Source: Prevotella sp.
GTDB taxonomy: Bacteria > Bacteroidota > Bacteroidia > Bacteroidales > Bacteroidaceae
Length of the DNA: 12,449 bases
Assembly: GCA_020026195.1 (NCBI GenBank)
Contig: JAHHQW010000058.1
Coordinates: 1 to 12,449, forward strand
Direction: 5' to 3'
Below the pieces are notes generated by a model. The model was given only the letters and a program-made list of their open reading frames with translations, made no database searches and was not told where the DNA came from. The translations under genes were made by a program, and so were the position numbers. Positions within the stretch are counted from its first letter, which is position 1. Each line of letters opens with the position of its first letter. This document shows positions 1-7,400 of the stretch, one piece after another.

Positions 1-50
1 AAACCCATTGGCAGAGTTAAATATGCGCTGATTTAATTCCGCCAACGAGT

Positions 51-58
51 TAATTTTG
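51..58 (+). promoter_or_regulatory. Possible promoter (-7 element) of the GH123-like gene
   Basis: TAATTTTG at 51-58 matches the Bacteroidetes -7 consensus TAnnTTTG exactly. It would start transcription at about 63-66, giving a leader of about 36 nt before the ATG at 101. No good -33 TTTG is visible; the best is CTG at 28-30, with 20 bp spacing. The window begins only 50 bp upstream, so readthrough from an earlier gene cannot be excluded. Confidence 0.4.
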
Positions 59-100
59 TTTTCGAACGCAGATAAACATTACATACAACAATATCAACAC

Positions 101-1912
101 ATGAACAAATTATCTTTAATAATCGGAAGTTTCTTTATATCTCTTTCTCTCAATGCACAGACGTGGTGCGGAGTGACACACTCAGGACATCAGACCGGAC
201 AGAGAACTTTTCCTATAGAGAATTATAAGGAACTTGATAATCCGGTAAAGACTGACATAAAATTATGGAAGAACGTAAAAGGCATCAACATTAGCTGGGG
301 AAGCACTGACGTAAGGTACAAGAAAGAAGTGCCTGCCATGAAAGATAAGGATATGTCGCGCAACGTAACTGCATGGAAAGGCGAACGTGTAAATTCACAG
401 TTTGTGGTATGGAGTGCCAACAGCATACATGACCTTAACTTTACAGTGAGTGACTTTAAGTGCAAGGGTACAAAATACAAGATAAAAGCTAACAATGTGT
501 TTACCGGATTTGTCCGTTATGTAATGACCGACGAACTGAATAAAGATAAGCGAGGTGCATGCGGACATCGTAAAGACTTAAGTTTATTTGATTCTACTCT
601 TGTTGCCGACCCCATAGACCATCTTACCAAAACATTAAAATTAGAACGTATGACTTCTCAGGGGTGCTGGGTAAGGGTTAATGTTCCGAGAGAAGCTCAT
701 GCCGGTACTTACACCGGAATGGTAACCGTAAGGGAAGGGGAAAACGTTATAGGCCGTCTGAAACTAAATATCAAGGTTTCTGAAAGAATACTGCCTGAGC
801 CTCAGCAACAGAAGTTTCATCTTGACTTATGGCAGAATCCTTATGCCGTAGCACGTTATCATGGTGTCAATCCGTGGAGCAAGGAACACATGGAGGTTTT
901 AAAACCTTACATGGAACTGTATCGCGATGCAGGGGGAAAAGTTATAACAGCTTCTATTACGCACAAGCCGTGGAACGGACAGACATACGACTATTTTCCG
1001 TCTATGATTAACTGGATTAAGGATTTTGACGGTTCGTGGAAATTTGATTATACTATATTTGACCGATGGGTTGAGTTTATGATGGAACTCGGAATAGACA
1101 GTCAGATTAACTGTTACTCTATGGTTCCGTGGCAGCTGTCGTTCCAATATTTCGACCGTGCCACAAATAGTTCTAAAACTATAGAGACACAGCCGGGTGA
1201 GAAGGCTTACGAAGAGTTTTGGACAAGAATGCTGAAATCGTTTGCAGCTCATCTAAAGGAAAAGGGGTGGTTTGATAAGACTTACATTGCGATGGACGAA
1301 CGTCCGATGAATGTAATGCTCGAAGCAATGAATGTAATAAAGAAGGCAGATCCTGACTTTAAGGTTGCTCTCGCCGGTGTATTACACGAGGAACTCATAG
1401 ACAAGCTTGATGATTACTGTGTTGCATTACGTATGAAATACACTGACGAGATGCTCAGAGAACGCAAGGCATCAGGTAAGATTTCAACTTTCTACACATC
1501 TTGTGAAGAGCCTTATCCAAATACTTTCACATTCTCCGATCCTGCCGATGCAGAATGGTTCGGATGGTATGCTGCAAAAGCTAATCTTGACGGTTATCTG
1601 CGCTGGGCTCTTAACAGCTGGGTTATAGAACCTCTGCTTGACAGTCGCTTCTATACATGGGGCGCAGGAGACACTTATCTTATCTATCCTGGAGGCAGAA
1701 CTTCAATACGCTTTGAACGTCTTTGTGAGGGTATTCAGGCTTACGAGAAGATTAATATTCTGAGAGATGAATTTAAAGAGAGAAACAATAAGTTTGCTCT
1801 AAGAGACTTGGAAAGGGCTTTCGAACTTATCGACGAAACGACACTGGATAGTATTCCTTCGGCAGAAGCTATAGGAAAAGCTAAAAGGATTCTTAGAGGA
1901 GAGGGATTCTAA
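101..1912 (+). CDS. Secreted GH123-like glycoside hydrolase (DUF4091 / beta-N-acetylgalactosaminidase family)
   Basis: Predicted exo-acting glycosidase of the GH123/DUF4091 type, 603 aa. Characterised members remove beta-linked GalNAc from glycolipids or glycans by substrate-assisted catalysis using an adjacent Asp-Glu pair. What is seen: a signal peptide at residues 1-20 (hydrophobic LSLIIGSFFISLSL, ending in NAQ), an N-terminal beta-rich region to about residue 255, then an (alpha/beta) barrel region with the pair D399-E400 in the context YIAMDERP. The C-terminal part has GDTYLIYPGG followed by RFERLCEGIQAYE, typical of this family. The ATG at 101 is chosen over an in-frame TTG at 56 because only the later start puts the signal peptide at the N-terminus and the TTG lies inside a putative -7 promoter element. 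Exported to the periplasm or beyond; no lipobox is seen. No SusC/SusD pair or other glycan gene is visible in the window, so the substrate is inferred from family only. Confidence 0.8.
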   Translation: MNKLSLIIGSFFISLSLNAQTWCGVTHSGHQTGQRTFPIENYKELDNPVKTDIKLWKNVKGINISWGSTDVRYKKEVPAMKDKDMSRNVTAWKGERVNSQFVVWSANSIHDLNFTVSDFKCKGTKYKIKANNVFTGFVRYVMTDELNKDKRGACGHRKDLSLFDSTLVADPIDHLTKTLKLERMTSQGCWVRVNVPREAHAGTYTGMVTVREGENVIGRLKLNIKVSERILPEPQQQKFHLDLWQNPYAVARYHGVNPWSKEHMEVLKPYMELYRDAGGKVITASITHKPWNGQTYDYFPSMINWIKDFDGSWKFDYTIFDRWVEFMMELGIDSQINCYSMVPWQLSFQYFDRATNSSKTIETQPGEKAYEEFWTRMLKSFAAHLKEKGWFDKTYIAMDERPMNVMLEAMNVIKKADPDFKVALAGVLHEELIDKLDDYCVALRMKYTDEMLRERKASGKISTFYTSCEEPYPNTFTFSDPADAEWFGWYAAKANLDGYLRWALNSWVIEPLLDSRFYTWGAGDTYLIYPGGRTSIRFERLCEGIQAYEKINILRDEFKERNNKFALRDLERAFELIDETTLDSIPSAEAIGKAKRILRGEGF

Positions 1913-1927
1913 CAAACTTATAATATG

Positions 1928-1970
1928 AAAAAGAGCGGCATATATAATTATGTCGCTCTTTATTTTTATT
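1928..1970. terminator. Bidirectional hairpin terminator
   Basis: AAGAGCGgCATA (1931-1942) pairs with TATGtCGCTCTT (1949-1960): a 12-bp stem with one G-U pair and a 6-nt loop. It is followed by TATTTTTATTT on the plus strand and preceded by a run of A (T on the minus strand). It lies 16 bp after the stop of the GH123-like gene and next to the stop of the convergent glycosylase gene, so it can serve both. Confidence 0.85.
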
Positions 1971-2577
1971 TAAGTAATCCTGTCTTTACAAACATTTCTT
2001 TATAAACTGCTGCTTTCTTATCGAGTGCCAACGGATAGGCACGCGATGTGGACGGCATACGGTAAAAATCATATTCTTTCTCAACGATATTACCATCATC
2101 TCCCATTACCGGAATCTTTATCTTTACAGAACATCCTATTTCTGGTTTATCACAATGATAAGTATCTGAAAGTGTATCGGTAGCCTTCTGCCCTGTCGTT
2201 ACTATTGCAGTACATTGCGGAATTTGTTTTAACAATGCCGGAATATCCGTAGGTGTAACTACCTCTAAGAATTTATCCGAAGCATTATCCTTGAGTCTGC
2301 GTACCTCTGTGGCAGTGTCGTACATCGCAAATCCTGTGTTTGTGCAGAATTCTACTATCTTATCGTAATCAAACCGTTTCTCCGAAGGTATCGTAAAATG
2401 TCTCTTATCACCATACCAGAGCAATCCGCACAGATACCAGAAGTCATTTGTATAATTGGGATAATAAAAGATCATAGACCAACGCTTTTCCTGCGGAGGA
2501 AAGCTGCCAAGGAACAGAACTTTTGCATTTGCAGGAAGAAAAGGTTTGAACGGATGTTTTTCTACAGGCTGTTTCAT
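1966..2577 (-). CDS. Uracil-DNA-glycosylase superfamily protein, family 6 / hypoxanthine-DNA-glycosylase-like
   Basis: Likely cytosolic base-excision repair enzyme, 203 aa, with no signal peptide or membrane segment. Motif 1 is VLFLGSFPP (residues 20-28), the form GSFP seen in family 6 rather than the GxxPG of families 2 and 4. It is followed by FYYPNYTNDFW (37-47), where family 6 enzymes carry their catalytic Asn in a YY..N.FW block. Then come GFAMYDTATEVRRLKDNASD (82-101), TTGQKA (127-132) and the C-terminal DNA-intercalation motif MPSTSRAYP (174-182). The order and spacing match DNA-deoxyinosine glycosylases, so deaminated adenine (hypoxanthine) is the best-guess substrate; uracil cannot be excluded. 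No 4Fe-4S cysteine pattern is seen, arguing against families 4 and 5. The gene is monocistronic: the hmu operon terminator lies upstream and a shared terminator downstream. The link to the haem genes appears to be only positional. Confidence 0.78.
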   Translation of the reverse strand: MKQPVEKHPFKPFLPANAKVLFLGSFPPQEKRWSMIFYYPNYTNDFWYLCGLLWYGDKRHFTIPSEKRFDYDKIVEFCTNTGFAMYDTATEVRRLKDNASDKFLEVVTPTDIPALLKQIPQCTAIVTTGQKATDTLSDTYHCDKPEIGCSVKIKIPVMGDDGNIVEKEYDFYRMPSTSRAYPLALDKKAAVYKEMFVKTGLLK

Positions 2578-2681
2578 ATTGCTACTTTAACTATTATTCA
2601 ATTCTGACGTATTCACGAAATGTGCAATGTCGTATGGACAAAGACTTTATTCCGTAACTAATGTTATATCTTTAAGCATTA

Positions 2682-2689
2682 CAAAAGTA
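2682..2689 (-). promoter_or_regulatory. Weak candidate -7 element for the glycosylase gene
   Basis: On the minus strand the element reads TACTTTTG, matching TAnnTTTG. It lies about 105 bp before the ATG at 2577 and beyond the hmu terminator. No convincing TTTG is found about 20 bp further upstream, so this rests on one box. Confidence 0.28.
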
Positions 2690-2720
2690 CAAATATTTAA
2701 TCACATAGCCTCTAACACAC

Positions 2721-2763
2721 ATATATAAAAATTCCCTGCCACGACACAATGGCCGGACAGGGA
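2721..2763 (-). terminator. Terminator of the hmu operon
   Basis: Read on the minus strand, TCCCTG (2763-2758) pairs with CAGGGA (2738-2733), extended by two further G-C pairs across one bulged base. The stem is followed by TTTTTATATAT. It begins 28 bp after the stop of hmuV, as expected of an intrinsic terminator for the long minus-strand operon. Confidence 0.8.
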
Positions 2764-2791
2764 GTAAAATGTTTATATTCAAAAAGCTACA

Positions 2792-3118
2792 TCATTCGGG
2801 AACGTAAATAATCTCACCGTTATCAAGTTCGTATGCAATACCAACTTTCTTTCCCTTCTTTCCATCTTTCTTTTCCTGATCCTTCGAAGGCGTGTACTTA
2901 TTAATGGTCTGTCCTTCCTTAGTAATGATTTCCATGTTATCCTTACCTGGATTCTTTACCATCGTAAAGTCTTCCTGACTGAACATCTCAGTCATGTTGA
3001 AACGTGTTACAAGTGCCACCATAAGTGCCACCGCAAACACCATCGCAACATCGAAGAGGTTGCTGACAACGCTCATCGGATCATCATCCTCGGCTCTGTT
3101 TAATAAACGTCTTCTCAT
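2792..3118 (-). CDS. hmuV: HmuV-like DUF2149 protein, ExbD-like partner of the proton channel
   Basis: Small membrane protein of 108 aa, last gene of the hmu operon, starting 3 bp after the hmuU stop. It has a basic N-terminus (MRRRLL), the DDDP motif typical of DUF2149 (residues 11-14), one membrane helix at about 20-38 and a soluble, Lys-rich periplasmic tail (80-91), ending in a short beta-like segment (GIAYELDNGEIIYV). Asp23 sits at the start of the helix, where ExbD and TolR carry their proton-conducting Asp; this equivalence is inferred. The tail is shorter than that of a typical ExbD. With HmuU it would form an inner-membrane motor using the proton gradient. The family assignment is firm. 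The partner machine, HmuS, HmuR (through TonB) or HmuT, is not shown by the sequence. Confidence 0.85.
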   Translation of the reverse strand: MRRRLLNRAEDDDPMSVVSNLFDVAMVFAVALMVALVTRFNMTEMFSQEDFTMVKNPGKDNMEIITKEGQTINKYTPSKDQEKKDGKKGKKVGIAYELDNGEIIYVPE

Positions 3119-3121
3119 GTC

Positions 3122-3715
3122 TTATTTCTTTTCTTTAAGAAGTTCTGTATAGAATTCGAGATTAATCATGTCCTGAAGATACCAGCGCTGCTTGATCTGC
3201 TGTGTTACGAAACCTGTAGCACTGACAAACAGACCAACTACTGTTGTAGCAAATGCTACCTGCATGTTATATGCCATTGAAGCTATATCGCCGGCTGCCA
3301 GACCAACAAGTGCAGGTCCCATAGGAATAAGCGTACCCATAAGTCCGAGCATCGGACCCATCTTTGTCATTGTCTTAGATATACCTAAGTCCTTATCGGC
3401 AGCAACTTCGAAATCGCTTACGAGACGCTGTACGTGTGCGGGACTGTTCTTAGATTCTATAATCTTATGAAGATATACCATAACGAGAGAATTTGATTTC
3501 TCAGGAAGACTATTTTCAAACTCTGCTAAACCTTCGGCAGTAAGACTGTCCATCTTCTCCTTAAGGAAACGTTCGTTCTTTCTCATTGAAAGATACTGTC
3601 CGAAGAAACTTCCTATGAGTAGCAGTGCGCGGAGGAAGAACAGGATAAGCAATACAATAACAGGAACCAGCAGTCCTGTAGAGATCCAATAAAGTACGTC
3701 TGAAATTACGTTCAT
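3122..3715 (-). CDS. hmuU: HmuU-like MotA/TolQ/ExbB proton channel protein
   Basis: Inner-membrane protein of 197 aa with three predicted helices: about 13-36, 118-140 and 152-175. Between the first and second lies a charged cytoplasmic segment, as in ExbB and TolQ. The family signature is GPMLGLMGTLIPMGPALVGL (120-139), followed by AFATTVVGLFVSATGF (154-169), whose Thr residues correspond to the pore-lining positions of the family. It starts 12 bp after hmuT and is followed 3 bp later by hmuV, so the two are likely translated together as a stator pair. Such pairs turn proton flow into mechanical work on a partner in the periplasm or outer membrane. Here the partner is most economically something made by the same operon. 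In P. gingivalis the corresponding gene is hmuU. Confidence 0.9.
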   Translation of the reverse strand: MNVISDVLYWISTGLLVPVIVLLILFFLRALLLIGSFFGQYLSMRKNERFLKEKMDSLTAEGLAEFENSLPEKSNSLVMVYLHKIIESKNSPAHVQRLVSDFEVAADKDLGISKTMTKMGPMLGLMGTLIPMGPALVGLAAGDIASMAYNMQVAFATTVVGLFVSATGFVTQQIKQRWYLQDMINLEFYTELLKEKK

Positions 3716-3727
3716 TGTTTTTGTAAT

Positions 3728-4429
3728 TTAAAAAGATTGTTTCTTATATTTTACTTTGAAATAAATAACACGGAACACCATACCGAGGATTCCGCCGATT
3801 AAAATCAATAATAACAAACCTGCAAGGGCCGACCATTCTATTTCCGTCTGTCCTGTTACTGCTGTCTGTCCGTTTACAGTAGATATAACGCCGAGCATAC
3901 CTATAAGTGCATTGCAGAGGAAAAGCAGCTCAAGACGAAGTTCTTTTTCCGGAAGAAGCCAGCGCAGCAGGAATGTTCCCGAAGGTATTGCAACAAGTAC
4001 AATAACGGCAAGTGTCCATGAAATACCTGTGAACGAATGTCCGGGGAATGAGAATATCACTGCAACAAGTATGCTGAAAAGTACAGGATATATAAGTATT
4101 CCGGGGAACCATCTCAGTACTTTATAGGCAATGAGCGTGCGACGCTTTATCTCGCCAGTAGTCATTATATGTGCAGCAAGCATACAGTATGCCATCTGCA
4201 GAATAACATCTATACTGAGTATTACGGCTGTATCGCGCATGAGGTCCGGGTTGTTAAGCCAGTCGGTTATCTGTGTCTTTGTCTGTTCTATGGCATAGGG
4301 CCACATAAGTCCTACGAATAAAGCAGAGACAACAGCCGAGAATATGACAAAATATTTTTTACGATAAGTTTGCTTCAATAAATAATTGAAGCAAACTACT
4401 ATCATTAAAACCACAACAACGGTTTCCAT
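3728..4429 (-). CDS. hmuT: HmuT-like polytopic inner-membrane protein of unknown function
   Basis: A 233-aa integral membrane protein with about seven predicted helices (roughly residues 2-18, 27-46, 67-89, 108-128, 134-158, 165-184 and 199-223). It ends in a basic cytoplasmic tail (KVKYKK). I recognise it by position between the CobN-like gene and the proton-channel gene, the place of hmuT in the P. gingivalis hmuYRSTUV operon, not by a motif of known function. No ABC permease, MFS or ExbB motif is visible. Possible ligands inside the membrane are Met79, Met83, Cys82 and His87 in the third helix and Met89 at its end. It starts 19 bp after hmuS. Plausible roles are a channel for released iron or porphyrin, or a scaffold linking HmuS to the HmuU/HmuV motor; both are inference. 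Confidence 0.7.
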   Translation of the reverse strand: METVVVVLMIVVCFNYLLKQTYRKKYFVIFSAVVSALFVGLMWPYAIEQTKTQITDWLNNPDLMRDTAVILSIDVILQMAYCMLAAHIMTTGEIKRRTLIAYKVLRWFPGILIYPVLFSILVAVIFSFPGHSFTGISWTLAVIVLVAIPSGTFLLRWLLPEKELRLELLFLCNALIGMLGVISTVNGQTAVTGQTEIEWSALAGLLLLILIGGILGMVFRVIYFKVKYKKQSF

Positions 4430-4448
4430 TTTCTATTCTTTAAGCTTT

Positions 4449-7400
4449 TTATTCTTTAAGTGATTTTCTGCGTTTACGAATTACTACACCGAGAATGATT
4501 GCTACTACGGCAACGATGGCTATAACGATGACATTGCTTACATGGCTTGATTCCTTGTCAGTTTCCTGATTCATCTGTTCTTTCTTCATCACCATTCCCT
4601 TGTCGCCATTCTCAGCAACAGCTTCGCGAACTTCACTTATCTCGCTCTTATATTCCTTTGCCGTTGTAGGATCTACCTTGTCGGCAATGAACTGACGGAG
4701 CTTAGAGTTATCGCATACGAAACCTGTACATGCGGGCTGGTACTTCTTAACCAGTTCGGTATGCATCTTTGCAATTTCTGCAAGCTGCTCGTCGCTGGCC
4801 TTCCACAATCCCTTACGCGCTGTTTCCATCATAACGGCTGTTATCTGCTGAAGCGCAGCAGGATTCTTTTCTTCGAAATACTTATCCACACCGAGATTGA
4901 ACTTATCTTTAACGTATACGTCGTAGATTTCATCCCACATCTCTTTGTCGATTGCCTTAGGTTTCATTACGTTCCATCCGTATGTATTCTCTACGATTTC
5001 TGCAAAAGTAGAAGCAGAGCTTGCATCGCCCTTCATCTTCTCCTTGATGTATTCGGGGTTGAAGATTGTTGTACGACTTTCTACACCGATAGCTTCCTTA
5101 ACTTCCTGCATACGTACATTGTTACGGTTACGGTAGTCACTGAGATATGCATCAGGATCCTTGCCTGTCACACTGCGTACTGCGAGGTTCATACCTCCCA
5201 TGAACTCATAAACGTGGTCGAGACTGAGTGCACCCCATGTGTTACTCTGGCGCGGCTGGATGACAGCATCTGTACGTGTAAGTGCTGCTTCGAATGCGTA
5301 CTGGCGCATTGTCTCCCACTGCTTCTCGTTTCCGTAGAATGTTCCCATATTATTGAGATATACATCGGCAATCTGCTGTTCCGTCTCCCAACGGTCACCG
5401 CTCTGTACCATTCCCTGAATACCTGTGCCATAATTTCCGTTCATGCCACCGAATACACGGAATGTAGATATCTCACGTGCTTCCTTAGGACTGAGTCCTT
5501 TCTCTACAAGTACGCGTTCAGCCTCAACGACACCTGCTGCTACCTGATTCTCATAAACATCATCCTTGGCTGCTGCTGCCATTTCCACGGCACGTGTGAT
5601 AAGGAAGAGTCGTGATGCTGCAAGGTCACGCAGCTGACCACTTGTCTGAACTACTACGTCGATACGCGGACGACCAAGTTCCTTAGAAGGAATAAGACGG
5701 ATGTCATTTACTCGTCCGAATGCATCACGGATAGGTTCAACACCAAGCATGTATAATATCTGTGCTATTGTTGCACCTTCTGTCTCAATGAATTCACCAC
5801 TCCACAGTGTGTAACTTACCTTACGCGGAATACTGTCGTTATGACGCTGACGATACATCTTGATTGTATTGTTTGCAAGATGTACACCCTTGTCCCAAGC
5901 TGATTCACTCGGAGTTGCCTCTGCATTGATTGCATAGAGGTTACGTCCTGTAGGAATTGTATTAGGATTAGCAATAGGATCGCCACCGGGAGAAGGCTTT
6001 GTATATCCTCCGCCAAGAGCATTGATAAGAGATGAAAGTTCTTCTTCAGGACTCTGTAACAATGCTGCACGATAGTTATGAACGTTCTTTACTGTGCGTT
6101 CAATTTCCATCACAGCCATTGAGAGGTTGATTTCTTCCTTAGAGAATTCAGGATTCATCTTCTTCATCATTGCAGACATCTGAGTCATCATCTTCTTCTG
6201 TTCTGCATTACCCTTCTTCTCTACGGCTTTCTTCATCTTAGCAATCGCTTCTTTGCTTGGCATCTTGAACGGATTCATCTTAGGATGTCCCGCGGGCATC
6301 TTCATTTCTCCACCATTCTTCATTGCCTTAGCTCTGGCTGCCTTCATCTTAGACATAGCCTGCATCATTGCCATCATTCCCTTAGGAGCATGACGTACGC
6401 TGTCTACATAACGGGCATGCTTAAGTTCCTTTTCTGTAATTCCGGCAACGTCACAAATAACCTTGTCGCTTACAGGAGCTGTCTGATTGATGAGCTTCGC
6501 TACAAGTGCGCGTGCAGGGTTAAGATACTTCTGTGTAAAGAGCATCTTATGCTTTTCTACATCGGCATCTGCTCTGTTCTTAAGTTTATCAAGTGCAAGT
6601 ACACTGTATGCTATAGGTTCTGTTGCCATTGCATATACACTGCTCTGTATACGTGACTGTTCATAAGGAACACCCATAGTATAAAGCTGACCTGTAATTT
6701 TTTCTGTTGCAAGTTCTTCTGCAAAGTGTTCTACGCGTGCAACTTCATCTTCAGTATAAGGTTTGGTAAGAACACTGTCAAGTCCGAGTTCACGATGAAT
6801 ACCCATCTTGACTGTATATTTCTTAACTTCGAGAGAATACTTATCAAGTGCATCCTCGTTACCATCTGTTTCCTGAAGTTTATTGTTGTACTTCTTTATA
6901 GCTTCACTGAGTTCACGATATATACCGCGTACACTGCTTTCAAGGAAAGGAGGTGTGAGGTATGACTGCAGCTGTGCATAAGAACGACGCTTTGCAATCA
7001 TTGCTTCACCAACATTACCAATTGAATAGATATAGAAGTGAGGCATTGTGCCGATAAGACGGTCTGACCAGTCATTACTGCTCAGTGCAACCTGCTTTTT
7101 AGGAAGGAATTCAAAACTTCCGTGTGTACCAAAGTGGATAAGAGCATCAGCCTTGAATCCGTCCTTTACCCAGAGATATGATGCAATGTATGTATGAGGA
7201 GGAGCTACATCAGCACCATGAACCATCTTGAATGAATCATCGCCACCTGAAGCTGCGGGCTGAGGAAGCAGGATTACATTACCAAAGTTGATGTAAGATA
7301 CTGTAAGTTCTCCAGCATCATTTACCATATACTTACCAGGGAATTCACCATACTTAGCTACTACTTCCTGATATTTTTCAGGACGAACGGACTTCTTAAT

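Noticed and set aside
56..100. Upstream TTG start for the GH123-like protein
   Set aside because: It would bury the signal peptide 15 residues inside the protein and overlaps a -7-like promoter element; the ATG at 101 gives a normal signal peptide.
4761..5615. Open frame of 284 codons on the plus strand, opposite hmuS
   Set aside because: It lies wholly within the strongly supported hmuS coding region, its product is Cys- and His-rich with no recognisable motif, and it looks like the mirror of hmuS codon bias. The same applies to shorter antisense frames at 6285-6656, 7755-8024 and 8235-8687.
6156..6377. Met-rich HmuS segment as a frameshift or nucleotide tandem repeat
   Set aside because: The frame continues cleanly into conserved CobN sequence on both sides, and the codon order is irregular with no period repeated at the DNA level, so it looks like a real protein insertion.
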